A stretch of DNA of 64,000 nucleotides from Campylobacter showae (GTDB lineage: Bacteria; Campylobacterota; Campylobacteria; Campylobacterales; Campylobacteraceae), in contig NZ_LR535679.1 of assembly GCF_900699785.1 (NCBI RefSeq), positions 1,860,001 through 1,924,000 of the forward strand, given 5' to 3'. Both the position numbers and the translations under genes were made by a program. Below are positions 53,604-62,467 of this stretch, piece after piece. The notes beneath the pieces are model-generated. The model was not told the origin of the DNA, made no database searches, and saw nothing but the letters and a program-made list of their open reading frames with translations. Position 1 is the first letter of the stretch; each line of letters starts with the position of its first letter.

Positions 53604-55346
53604 ATGAAGAAATTTTCATTAGCTTTACTGCTGGCGGTAAATTTATTCGCCGCCGCGCCTATACAATCTACCGTCCAGGAGCTTAGCTGGCCCAAGGGCG
53701 ATAGCTTTTTGACGTTTTTAGAAAAAAACTCCATCCCGCTAAAGCTTTATTATGATTTGGACTCGGAGGATAAAGAGTTCCTGGACGAGATTAAGGAAGG
53801 CATCCCGTATCAAATTTCAAAGGACGAAAAGGGCGGGATATCCCAGGTGCTGATCCCCGTAAACGAAGAGCTTCAAGCGCAAATTTACAAAGACGACGAC
53901 GGCGGGTTTAAATTTCAGCTCTCCCCGATCTCGTATCAGACCTACGACCGCGTGCTTAGTATGCCCGTTAGCGCAAACCCGTCGCAAGACATCATAGAAA
54001 TTACCGGCAGCGTAGCGCTGGCGCATGGGTTTTATCTAGCGATGAAAGGCGAGGTCGGCGACGGCGAGTTTAAAAGGCTGAAAAAGGGCGACAGGCTCGC
54101 GATGAGCTACAAACAAAAGATTAGACTGGGTCGTACTTTCGGTATGCCTGAAATCGACTGGGCGGCGATAGAGATCAGGGGTAAAAGATACACGGTTTAT
54201 AGACATCAAAACAAATACTACGACAAAAGCGGCAAAAAAAGCGATAAATTTCTGCTCACTAGACCTATTTCAAACGCCCGCATCACGTCGCCGTTTACGC
54301 CCAAGCGCTTTCATCCGATACTAAAGCGCTATAAGGCACATTTGGGCGTTGACTACGGCGCCCCTAAAGGCACTCCGATAAAGGCTGCGGGCGAGGGCAC
54401 GGTTAAATTCGTCGGTACCAAAAGCGGCTACGGCAAGGTCGTGATCCTAAAGCACGCCGGCGCCTACGAGACGCTGTATGCGCACACGAACGGCTTTGCT
54501 AAAGGTATAAAAACCGGCGTCAAGGTTAAGCAAGGCCAGCTCATCGCCTATGTGGGCAACACTGGCATGAGTACGGGCTCGCACCTGCACTTCGGCGTAT
54601 ATAAAAACGGCACCGCGGTAAATCCTGAAACCGAGATAAAGGTGGCTAAAAGCGTATTTTTCTCAAAAGAAGAAAGAGAGTTTAAAAACCGCGTAGAGCG
54701 GCTAGAGCCCGAGATAAAAAAGGCTCTTGGCAAGGATAGAATCCCTGAAAAAGAGTATAGATTTGACGCGGCGATGGACTGGGAGCACCCGATCGCAGAA
54801 CCAAAAAGCGACGTAAATTTAACCTTGCAGAGCGATGATTTAAATTTAACGGCGCAGCCAAATGCCGCGGACGTAAATTTAACTAGCGAGCCTCTAAACG
54901 GCGATGACGCAAATTTGACGGACTCAAATTTAACTGCGCCCGAGTCAAATTTGACCGCACAGCCTAAAGCTGAAAGCAACTCCTCTGAGGCAAAAACGGA
55001 CGCGAACGAAACAGCAAATTTAGCCGCGGCAAAATCTGCAAAACCGGAGTCAAATTTAACCTCCGCAAAAGCGTCAAACAAGGCATCAAGCAAGACTGAG
55101 CCTAAAAAATCAATCAAAGAGACGAAAAAATCCGAGTCAAATTCGTCCGCTAAAAACAACAAAGACAAGCCAAAGCAGGCGGACAAGAAAAAGGACAAAC
55201 CAAGCCAAGAAGCAAAAAGCGAGTCTAAAAAGAAAAAGGACGTAAACGCCAGCAAAGATAAGTCTAAAAAACAAAAAGAGACCGCCGATAAAAAGGCTAA
55301 ATCAAAAGATAAAACAGCCGAGTCAAGCGACAAAAAGAGTAAATGA
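53604..55346 (+). CDS. pgp3: M23 peptidoglycan hydrolase (Csd3/Pgp3-like) with NLT-repeat and Lys/Ser-rich tail
   Basis: A periplasmic zinc metallopeptidase trimming peptidoglycan crosslinks or stems and affecting helical shape, by homology to H. pylori Csd3 and C. jejuni Pgp3. The 580-residue protein has a signal peptide (1-18), two preceding beta-rich domains, and a LytM domain with ligands H246 and D250 (HLGVD) and H327/H329 (HLHFG), all intact. Unlike its relatives it has a ~180-residue C-terminal tail: first repeated D/S-x-NLT units (about 404-490), then a Lys/Ser/Asp-rich segment to the end (KKSK). The NLT units are encoded by in-frame AAATTT words. Synteny supports the family. The symbol is tentative. 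The stop overlaps mgtE. Confidence 0.85.
   Translation: MKKFSLALLLAVNLFAAAPIQSTVQELSWPKGDSFLTFLEKNSIPLKLYYDLDSEDKEFLDEIKEGIPYQISKDEKGGISQVLIPVNEELQAQIYKDDDGGFKFQLSPISYQTYDRVLSMPVSANPSQDIIEITGSVALAHGFYLAMKGEVGDGEFKRLKKGDRLAMSYKQKIRLGRTFGMPEIDWAAIEIRGKRYTVYRHQNKYYDKSGKKSDKFLLTRPISNARITSPFTPKRFHPILKRYKAHLGVDYGAPKGTPIKAAGEGTVKFVGTKSGYGKVVILKHAGAYETLYAHTNGFAKGIKTGVKVKQGQLIAYVGNTGMSTGSHLHFGVYKNGTAVNPETEIKVAKSVFFSKEEREFKNRVERLEPEIKKALGKDRIPEKEYRFDAAMDWEHPIAEPKSDVNLTLQSDDLNLTAQPNAADVNLTSEPLNGDDANLTDSNLTAPESNLTAQPKAESNSSEAKTDANETANLAAAKSAKPESNLTSAKASNKASSKTEPKKSIKETKKSESNSSAKNNKDKPKQADKKKDKPSQEAKSESKKKKDVNASKDKSKKQKETADKKAKSKDKTAESSDKKSK
54815..55057 (+). repeat. In-frame AAATTT-R-AC units encoding NLT repeats
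   Basis: AAATTT occurs at 54815, 54842, 54875, 54911, 54926, 54947, 55016 and 55052. All spacings (27, 33, 36, 15, 21, 69, 36) are multiples of three, so each word falls in the same frame and gives Asn-Leu, seven times followed by Thr (AC or GAC). Confidence 0.85.
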
Positions 55347-56719
55347 TGGAAGAAAACGAGCAATTAAACGAAGCCAAAGAACTGCTAGACTCGCACCTAA
55401 ACGAGACGATCGATAAGGAACTAAGTCCCGCCGACCTCGCTCAGCACCTAAAAACGCTCAAAAAGCACGACGAGGAGCTTTTTGGCGAATACCTCGAAAA
55501 GCTCGACCCCGAGATCCTGGGCGACGTAGCGATCGAGATGCCCGATCACATGCTAAAGGACGTGATCGAGCAGATACCCAGCGACAAAATCATCGAGGCG
55601 ATCGAAGAGCTAGAGAGCGACGACGCCGCCGAGCTTTTGGAGTATATCGAGGAGATCGACGAACAAAAGGCTAAGGAGCTCTTTGACGGCCTAGATAAGG
55701 ACGATCAGGAGGAGATTTTACGTATCCGCAGCTACGACGAGGGCGAGGCGGGCGCGTTTATGCAGACGGAGCTTTTTAGCGCGCATATCGACGAGCAGCT
55801 AAAAACGGCGGTCGAGCGGCTAAGACGCGAGAAAGAAGAGGGCAAGCTAGAAAACGTCTCGCAGCTTTTTATCACCGATAAAAAGGGCGTTTTACTCCAT
55901 GCGGTGCCGCTTGAGGATCTGATACTATTTGACTTTAACCAAACCTTAAGAGAGATCATCTCAAAGAGCGAAGAGGATAAGTATAAACCCAATGTAGCCG
56001 TCGATAACGAGCCTATCGAGACGGTCGTAGAAACGGTCGAAAACTACGATATGAACTCGATCGCGGTCGTCGATAGCAAGGGCTATTTGCTCGGTCGTAT
56101 CACCACCGACGATATCCACGACTTTATAAAAGAAAGCGCCACGGAGCAAATTTATAACCTAGCCGGCGTCGACGACGAAGCCGAGGAGGAGGATACGAGC
56201 CTGGTTAAGGCCACTCGCGCGAGAGCGGTTTGGCTACTTATAAATTTATTTACGGCGCTAATCAGCTCATCTATCATCGGGCTTTTTGACGAGACGATAG
56301 CCAGCTACGTAGCGCTTGCGGTACTGATGCCTATCGTCGCATCCATGGGCGGAAACACCGGCACGCAGGCGCTTACGGTTACCGTGCGCCGACTAACTCT
56401 GGGAGAAATCGAGTTTAAAAACGCCGCAAATGCGCTAAAACGCGAGGTCGGTATCGCGCTTATAAACGGACTAACCTTTGCGTTTTTGATGGGCGTTATC
56501 GCTTCTTTGTGGTTTAACCGTCCGATGCTTGGCGTCGTTATCGGCGCTTCGATGTTGATAAATTTGTTTTTCGCCGGATTTTTCGGTACTTTGATACCGC
56601 TAACCTTAAAGAAATTTGACATCGATCCCGCCGTCGGCTCGGCTGTGCTGCTTACCACCGTCACCGACACGGTCGGCTTTTTTAGCTTTTTAGGACTGGC
56701 AAAATGGATACTTCTGTAA
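55343..56719 (+). CDS. mgtE: Magnesium transporter MgtE
   Basis: Mg2+ channel of the inner membrane gated by cytoplasmic Mg2+. The 458-residue protein has the acidic helical N domain (about 10-130), two CBS domains (about 140-265), and a five-helix C-terminal membrane domain (about 290-458) with the signature PIVASMGGNTGTQALTVTVRRL and the pore segment VLLTTVTDTVGFFSFLGLA. Two adjacent ATG codons (55343, 55346) are possible starts. It overlaps the M23 gene (ATGATG/TGA) and the NUDIX gene by 16 bp. Confidence 0.96.
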   Translation: MMEENEQLNEAKELLDSHLNETIDKELSPADLAQHLKTLKKHDEELFGEYLEKLDPEILGDVAIEMPDHMLKDVIEQIPSDKIIEAIEELESDDAAELLEYIEEIDEQKAKELFDGLDKDDQEEILRIRSYDEGEAGAFMQTELFSAHIDEQLKTAVERLRREKEEGKLENVSQLFITDKKGVLLHAVPLEDLILFDFNQTLREIISKSEEDKYKPNVAVDNEPIETVVETVENYDMNSIAVVDSKGYLLGRITTDDIHDFIKESATEQIYNLAGVDDEAEEEDTSLVKATRARAVWLLINLFTALISSSIIGLFDETIASYVALAVLMPIVASMGGNTGTQALTVTVRRLTLGEIEFKNAANALKREVGIALINGLTFAFLMGVIASLWFNRPMLGVVIGASMLINLFFAGFFGTLIPLTLKKFDIDPAVGSAVLLTTVTDTVGFFSFLGLAKWILL

Positions 56720-57303
56720 AAAATATCAAAATAGAAAATTTAACCTCCCCGCGCTACGTAAAACCGTATCAAATTTCGTTTGATCTGTGCGAAAAGTCCG
56801 TTAGATGGGAGTGTATCAAGGCTCACGACAGCGTCTCGGTGCTACTTTATCACGAGGATAAGGACGCGTTTTTGCTAGTTAAGCAGTTTCGCCCCGCCGT
56901 TTGGTTTAACCTGCAAGACGGACGCGACCTAAATTTAACGCAAAAGGGCGACGAGGGCTATACCTACGAGCTTTGCGCGGGTCTGATGGATAAAGGCAAG
57001 AGCGAGGAGCAGACCGTCATCGAGGAGATCGCCGAGGAGACGGGCTTTGCCGTGAGCAAGGTCGAGCGCATAACATCCACTCGCGGCGCGCTGGGGTTTG
57101 GCGGAGCGAAGCAGACGATGTTTTTTGCCGTGATAAACGACGCGATGAAAATCGGCGAGGGCGGCGGCATAGACGGCGAAAGTATCGAGCCTGTTTACGT
57201 GCCGCTTGAGCGGGCGCGGGAGTTTATGTTCGACGAAACCAAAACCAAGGCCACGGGGCTAATGTTTGCTTTTATGTGGTTTTTCGATAGGATGGGCAGA
57301 TAG
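56704..57303 (+). CDS. NUDIX hydrolase, UDP-sugar/ADP-ribose diphosphatase type
   Basis: A 199-residue nucleotide-sugar diphosphatase. The region ELCAGLMDKGKSEEQTVIEE followed by IAEETGF aligns with the NUDIX box; the metal-binding E16, E19 and E20 of the 23-residue box are kept, but box position 7 is Lys instead of Glu and position 15 is Glu instead of Arg. ELCAGL and KQTMFFAV resemble the human NUDT14 (UDP-glucose diphosphatase) subgroup. Start ATG lies inside mgtE. It is followed by the Sel1 gene trio. Confidence 0.87.
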   Translation: MDTSVKNIKIENLTSPRYVKPYQISFDLCEKSVRWECIKAHDSVSVLLYHEDKDAFLLVKQFRPAVWFNLQDGRDLNLTQKGDEGYTYELCAGLMDKGKSEEQTVIEEIAEETGFAVSKVERITSTRGALGFGGAKQTMFFAVINDAMKIGEGGGIDGESIEPVYVPLERAREFMFDETKTKATGLMFAFMWFFDRMGR

Positions 57304-57355
57304 TTTGCGCCAAATTTTAGATTTCGCGAAAAATAATCAAATTTAAGGAAAACAA

Positions 57356-57991
57356 ATGCTAAAGAAAATTGTTTGTGCCGCTTTTTTGGCGTCCGCGGCT
57401 TTTGCCGCCGTGCCTGCTTTCGAGGAGGCGAGCGCGGAGCTAGCTCAAAACAACTACGACAATGCCTTAAAGCTCTTTGAGAAGTCTTGCTACGAGGAGA
57501 AAAATATCGTAGGTTGCTATGCCGCGGGCTTTATAAACATTAACGCCTATTCGCAAAACTCTAGCGAGGCAAAAGGCTTCGAGCAGTTTTCAAAAGCTTG
57601 CGATGCTGGCGATATGGACGGTTGCAAATCTCTGGGCGACATCTACGAAAACGGACAGGCCGGGCAGGAAACCGACTATAAAAAAGCGATGAAATTTCAC
57701 GAAAAAGCTTGCGAGGGCAAAGTGGGCGCCGCGTGCGCGAGAGTGGCCGGATACTACGACTACAACAGCGGGGGCACCGAGCAAAATTTAGCCAAAGCGT
57801 CTAAATTTTACGAAACCGCATGCAAGTACGAGGACGCGAGCGGCTGCCACGCGCTAGCTGATATGTACGAAAGTGGCGAGGGCGTAAAAAAAGACGAGAC
57901 GAAGGCGATGGATTTTTACGGGTTAGCTTGCGACTATGGCTCTAGGGGAGCTTGCGCCGATTTTAGAAAACTTTACAAAAACAAAAAATAA
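57356..57991 (+). CDS. Sel1/Hcp-like cysteine-rich secreted repeat protein 1
   Basis: A 211-residue exported protein (signal MLKKIVCAAFLASAAFAAVPA) made of Sel1-type alpha/alpha repeats. Five repeats each carry a C-x7/8-C pair (for example CDAGDMDGCKSLGDIYENG), the pattern of Helicobacter Hcp proteins, where each pair forms a disulfide. Similar proteins are periplasmic or secreted scaffolds; no catalytic activity is implied by sequence. First of three tandem paralogues. AAGGAAAA before the ATG. Confidence 0.88.
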   Translation: MLKKIVCAAFLASAAFAAVPAFEEASAELAQNNYDNALKLFEKSCYEEKNIVGCYAAGFININAYSQNSSEAKGFEQFSKACDAGDMDGCKSLGDIYENGQAGQETDYKKAMKFHEKACEGKVGAACARVAGYYDYNSGGTEQNLAKASKFYETACKYEDASGCHALADMYESGEGVKKDETKAMDFYGLACDYGSRGACADFRKLYKNKK

Positions 57992-58000
57992 GGAGCCGCT

Positions 58001-58648
58001 ATGTTTAAGAAAATTTATCTCGTTTTGATTTTAGCCGGATTGGCGGCCGCGCAGACGAATTTTGAAATCGCTACTAAAAAATACCTACAAGATATGGGCG
58101 ATAAAAACGTACCCAAACTCTACGAAAAATCGTGCCGCGATGATAAAAACGCCGTAGGTTGCTACATAGCCGCGCAGCTAAAAGCCTATCAAACATACGA
58201 CCTAAAAGACGATGAGGAGTATGCGCGAATAAACGGCGAAGTTTTCGAGCTTTATAAAAGCGCTTGCGATCTTGGCTACGCTAAAGCTTGCTCTATGGCG
58301 GGCGATTTTTATGACTCTACGCCGTCAAATGATAATTTTGTCGTAGAGCAGGACGACACGGAAAAATCAGCCGAATTTTACGAAAAAGCATGCGAGAGCA
58401 AAGACGGGGAAGCTTGCCTAAAGATAGCCAAACAGCACGACAACGCCTCGAAATTCGCCGATGCGCTAAAATACTATAAACTAGCCTGCGAGGCCAGAGA
58501 GGGCGAGGGCTGCTACAACGCGGCCGATATCTACGAGTCAGGCGACGGAACGCCTAAAAATAGCGCCGAAGCGGCGAAATATTACGGTCTTGCTTGCGAA
58601 AACGGCCTTGGTCGCGGCTGCGCCAAATCTAAAAAATTTAGCAAATAG
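58001..58648 (+). CDS. Sel1/Hcp-like cysteine-rich secreted repeat protein 2
   Basis: A 215-residue paralogue of the preceding gene with signal MFKKIYLVLILAGLAAAQ and the same five C-x7/8-C repeats (CRDDKNAVGCYIAAQ; CEAREGEGCYNAADIYESGDG). An acidic linker (DDEEYARINGEVF) separates the first and second repeats. AAGGAG lies 8 nt before the ATG, and the gene begins 9 nt after its neighbour, so the trio is probably one transcript. Confidence 0.87.
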   Translation: MFKKIYLVLILAGLAAAQTNFEIATKKYLQDMGDKNVPKLYEKSCRDDKNAVGCYIAAQLKAYQTYDLKDDEEYARINGEVFELYKSACDLGYAKACSMAGDFYDSTPSNDNFVVEQDDTEKSAEFYEKACESKDGEACLKIAKQHDNASKFADALKYYKLACEAREGEGCYNAADIYESGDGTPKNSAEAAKYYGLACENGLGRGCAKSKKFSK

Positions 58649-58657
58649 GAGGATGCG

Positions 58658-59287
58658 TTGAGAAAGATTATTTTAGCTGCGATCTTGGCGGCGGCGGCTT
58701 TTGGCGGAAACTTTGAACAAGCCACGAAAATTTATCTAAAAAAATCGGACTTCGAAAACGGCGCGCGACTGTTTGAAAAATCTTGCAACGACGATAAAAA
58801 TGCCGCGGGTTGCTATATGGCGGCGTTTTTGGGCGAGCAGGGTCTCTCGCATGACGACGATGGCGGCGGCGAAAAGACCTTTGCGCTATATAAAAAGGCC
58901 TGCGATATGGGCGACATGGACGGCTGCACGGCCGTAGCCGCGGTGTACGAGGGTACCATACTGTGGCAAATCTCTCAGATAGACTACGAAAAGGCGGCGG
59001 CGCTATATGAAAAGGCCTGCGAGGGCGGAGTCGGCGAGGCGTGCTATAGGGCGGCTGCTCATCACAGCGGCGAATACGGCGGCGCGAAAGACCCGCAAAA
59101 AGTCCGCAAATACTACTCGCTAGCCTGCGACCACAAAGACTCGCAAGGCTGCTATATGCTCGCGCAAGGATACGAAAAGAGCGAACAGGATATGAAAAAA
59201 GCGATGGATATTTACGGGGTCTCTTGCGATTACGGATATACGGAAGGCTGCGTTAAATTTAGAGAACTCGTTAAAAAGGCGAAGTAA
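58658..59287 (+). CDS. Sel1/Hcp-like cysteine-rich secreted repeat protein 3
   Basis: A 209-residue paralogue starting with TTG at 58658 (AGGAGG 6 nt upstream), signal MRKIILAAILAAAAFGGN, five cysteine-pair repeats (CDMGDMDGCTAVAAVYEG; CEGGVGEACYRAAAHHSG). The second repeat is nearly the same as in protein 1, which suggests duplication within the cluster followed by drift. Last gene of the group. Confidence 0.87.
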   Translation: MRKIILAAILAAAAFGGNFEQATKIYLKKSDFENGARLFEKSCNDDKNAAGCYMAAFLGEQGLSHDDDGGGEKTFALYKKACDMGDMDGCTAVAAVYEGTILWQISQIDYEKAAALYEKACEGGVGEACYRAAAHHSGEYGGAKDPQKVRKYYSLACDHKDSQGCYMLAQGYEKSEQDMKKAMDIYGVSCDYGYTEGCVKFRELVKKAK

Positions 59288-59869
59288 GATCTCGCGCCTC
59301 GCTAGATTTTGATTGTCTGGCGGGGGCGTAAATGCGGCGAGTGAGCTCTGCTTGCCGTTGTTTTTGATTCATGGGCGGGCGTTGATTTGGCTTTCGGCTT
59401 TGCGCAGCGCCAGCTTCTAAAACTTCTATCATTTAAAATTTACTATTTTGGCTTTGCTCGGGCGTCTTTTTAAGCACACCGCGTATCTGCCGCTAAATAT
59501 TTCCTTGAGTCTGTCTTGGTTAAATTTGCCGCCGTTTCGCTCGGTAAAATCAAATTTGATCCGATTAAACGCCGAGCAGTTTAAATTTAACTGCGAAATA
59601 GTGTGTCAAATTTGACGTTAAGCTAAATTTTTCAGCCTCTAAATCCAAGCCGCAAATTTGAGTAGCAAAGTCCAAATTTGGCGACCGCAAAGCGGCTTTC
59701 AAATTTACCGCCCGGCAAATCGTAAATTTGATCGCCGAGCCGAGCGGTCAAATTTGGCTGAGTAGCCCAAATTTGACGCGCCGAGCAAACGGGTTCTGGC
59801 TTTAAATTTGCGAACTTATTTTGCTCAAATTCGGCGTCAAATTTACCGCCGCGCTTAGCTCAAATTTAC
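59288..59869. repeat. 582 bp gene-free spacer packed with AAATTT words
   Basis: I count about fifteen AAATTT words here, fourteen of them in the last 350 bp, mostly in CAAATTTG, TAAATTTG or CAAATTTA contexts and irregularly spaced. From base composition less than one would be expected. No gene, promoter or terminator is convincing. Confidence 0.75.
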
Positions 59870-62467
59870 CTAAAATAGCCCCTTTATAAGCCCTTTTATC
59901 GCATCTTTTTTGGCGTCTTTTTTTGCATCGCCCGTGGTGCCGTTTTCGTTGTCTTTGCCGAATTTCTTATCCAAAAATCTATCCAGCTCTTTGATCGCCT
60001 TGCCCTTTAGGTAGTCCGAGCCGATCGTGTATTTCGGGTTGTCGCTGGTACCCGTGACGGTGATGTCGATGTCGGTTTTTTCGTAGTTCATCTTGATCGG
60101 CACGTTTACGGCCTTGGTCGCCATGTCGTATTTGCCGCCGGTTACCGAAACGTGGCTTCTAGTTGCGTTCATATCGGCGTTAAAATCGATGAGGTTTTTG
60201 TTTATCGTGCCTTTTATTCTGCTGTTTTTATAGATTTCGCTCGTGATGTCGCGTCCCGTGAAGGTCCTTACCTGCTCGGTAAAATCGGTCTTTACGAGCC
60301 TGCCTTCGTCAACAATGACGTCAAATTTACCTTTTTGCGAGACGAGGTTGTAGTCCATCGTCATATCGCCGGTGCCGTCGTAGACGTGCGAGAGACCCAA
60401 AAAGTCGGTGAGGCCTTTTGCGGTGAAGCTTTTTAAATTTGCGTTTAGGATATCGTCTTTTAAGACTGCTTTAAGATCGCCGTTAAAGAGACGCGAATTT
60501 ACGTTCGCGCTTAGCTTTTCGCCCGTTTTTGTCGCGTCGCCGATAACTAGCAAAGGTCCATAAAGAGGTCGTCCGACCAAAAACTCGATCTCTTTTAGCT
60601 CTCTTATGCTAAGCTCAAAGTCCGCTTTCGCCGAACCGCTTTCAAGCTCGTAGTCGCCTTTTAGATTTTTTAGCGCGATTAGGCTCTTGTTTGCGTTTGA
60701 GACAAGGTTTGCTACCGCGTCAAATTTAGCCTTGCCGCCGTTTATGGCGACGTCTGCATTGGCGTCGAATTTCGTGCCGCTTGGGAAGCGTTTATCCAGC
60801 TCCTTTGCTACGACGGCGCTGTTTACGATACCGTTTTTGACGTTAAATTTAGCCGTACCGCTGAGATTTTTCGGATCCAGTCCGTTTAGATTTACGGATC
60901 CGTCGATCACGGCGTCGGCGTAGTTTGGCAGCGCAGCCAGCGTAAATGCGTCTTTGAGCGAAAGCGCGCTTAAATTTGCCGTAAGTTTTTCGTTTTTGAG
61001 GATCGCATCTATCTTGCCGCCTAGCGCGTTTGCGTTTAGATCTAGCTCGCTAAGCGCGCCCTTTGCGAGTTTTGCCGCGCCTTTGACGTCCACTTTGCCC
61101 GATAGTTTTTTGCCGATTAGCTCTTCAAATTTGCCCAGATCGTCGATGCCCGCGTCAAATTTGACGTCCGCGTTTTTGTCGTCCAGTCTGTAAACGCCGC
61201 TTAGACTCTTTAGTTTTAAAAGTTCGGAGTTTAGCGAGGCGTTAAATTTAGCTTTCGAGCTCGCCACGTCGGCGTTTGCGTTTAGTTCAAAGGCTAGAGG
61301 TTTGCTTAAATTTATCTCCTTTGCGACCTGTTTTAGCTCGGCCGGATTTAGCCGCGCGTTTTTAGTGGCGAGCTTGACCGAGCCCGAGATATTTTGCGTG
61401 TTGTGCACGTCGTTTAGCACCGCTTCGCCGCTGATCGTTCCGCCGACAAATGCCGGGAAAGCGGCGATTTTAACTAGTTCGTCAAGCTTTAGCGAGCTGA
61501 TTTTGGCTATGAGTTTGCCGCCGTTTAGCACCGCATCGACGTTACCGCCGAATCCCTCGATCTTGACATCGAAGTTTTTTAGCTCGCCGGCGGTGGCGAT
61601 GATGTTGCCGTTTGCTTTAAACGCGCCGCTAAGCTTTTGCCCCACGACGGGCTCAAATTTAGCCAGATCGTCCACGATGAGTTTGACGTCGCTGCTTAGG
61701 GTTTTTGAGTTTGGATCGTAGATCGTCTTGTCGCTGCCGATCGTCGCTAGCGGCGTGATCACCGCGCTTTTGGCGTTTACGATACCGTCTTTAACATCGG
61801 CTACGATTTTGCCGTTTGCGGCGAAATTTGACGGCAGGGTGATGTTAAAATCCTTTGCGATTAGCGCGTTATCTGTTTTGATGTCCAAGATATCGATATT
61901 TGCGGTGCCGTTTGGCTTGCCGCCGCTTTCTACTATATTTGCTACGGCGGAGATCTTACCGTGCGCGTAGATAGGCTGGCCGGCTAGCGCTAGAGCTTTT
62001 TCGACCTGTAAATTTTTAGCGTCGAGCTTTAAAGAAAGCGGCTTGTAGTCCTTTAAATTTGCGTCGAAGCTTACGTTTGAGCCTAGCATTTGGCCTACTC
62101 CGCTAGCGGTGAAATCGCTAAATTTGCCCTTTGCGATGCCCGAGATTTTCATAGCTTCGTTTAGCTTGACGCCCAGGCTTTTTAGATCGCTAACGGCGAC
62201 GTCGTATTTTAGGTCGAGGCTTTGCGAGAAAATCGAAAGCCCGCCGTTTACGTTAGCTACGATCTCGCCGTTTACGTTAGCTACGATATCTACGCTCGTC
62301 GGACGGATCTGAAATTTGTCAAATTTGACGTCAAATCCACTTTTTTCTTTGATCAAATTTTGGGCATACGGCTTAACTAAACCGTTACCAAAATCCGTAA
62401 AGGCCGCAACGTAAACCGCGATAAGCAAAGCAAAAACCAGTCCGAGCAGAGCGCCTAAAATTTTCAT
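59870..62467 (-). CDS. AsmA-like (YhdP/TamB-type fold) repeat protein
   Basis: A large envelope protein of 865 residues anchored by one N-terminal helix (about 4-24, periplasmic beyond). It resembles AsmA-family proteins, some of which carry phospholipids to the outer membrane. I see four related units of roughly 172-180 residues beginning near 94, 266, 442 and 622, each starting DL.K.E...G..LSG and containing A.LKD..L.ANL.S and .AL...DG..N-type segments. A 24 bp tandem duplication (62243-62290) gives the repeated EIVANVNG near residue 60. The C-terminus has the AsmA pattern VPIKMNYEKTDIDITVTGTSDNP and a Lys/Asp-rich tail. Confidence 0.82.
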   Translation of the reverse strand: MKILGALLGLVFALLIAVYVAAFTDFGNGLVKPYAQNLIKEKSGFDVKFDKFQIRPTSVDIVANVNGEIVANVNGGLSIFSQSLDLKYDVAVSDLKSLGVKLNEAMKISGIAKGKFSDFTASGVGQMLGSNVSFDANLKDYKPLSLKLDAKNLQVEKALALAGQPIYAHGKISAVANIVESGGKPNGTANIDILDIKTDNALIAKDFNITLPSNFAANGKIVADVKDGIVNAKSAVITPLATIGSDKTIYDPNSKTLSSDVKLIVDDLAKFEPVVGQKLSGAFKANGNIIATAGELKNFDVKIEGFGGNVDAVLNGGKLIAKISSLKLDELVKIAAFPAFVGGTISGEAVLNDVHNTQNISGSVKLATKNARLNPAELKQVAKEINLSKPLAFELNANADVASSKAKFNASLNSELLKLKSLSGVYRLDDKNADVKFDAGIDDLGKFEELIGKKLSGKVDVKGAAKLAKGALSELDLNANALGGKIDAILKNEKLTANLSALSLKDAFTLAALPNYADAVIDGSVNLNGLDPKNLSGTAKFNVKNGIVNSAVVAKELDKRFPSGTKFDANADVAINGGKAKFDAVANLVSNANKSLIALKNLKGDYELESGSAKADFELSIRELKEIEFLVGRPLYGPLLVIGDATKTGEKLSANVNSRLFNGDLKAVLKDDILNANLKSFTAKGLTDFLGLSHVYDGTGDMTMDYNLVSQKGKFDVIVDEGRLVKTDFTEQVRTFTGRDITSEIYKNSRIKGTINKNLIDFNADMNATRSHVSVTGGKYDMATKAVNVPIKMNYEKTDIDITVTGTSDNPKYTIGSDYLKGKAIKELDRFLDKKFGKDNENGTTGDAKKDAKKDAIKGLIKGLF

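Noticed and set aside
54548..55363. Long minus-strand frame (271 codons) rich in Leu, Ser and Phe
   Set aside because: It is the antisense shadow of the repetitive Lys/Ser-rich tail of the M23 hydrolase gene, which has a signal peptide and conserved domains; there is no start signal on the minus strand.
59288..59869. CRISPR array or tandem repeat in the AAATTT-rich spacer
   Set aside because: Only the 6-8 bp core recurs and spacing is irregular; there are no 25-40 bp repeats or regular spacers, and no cas genes in the window.
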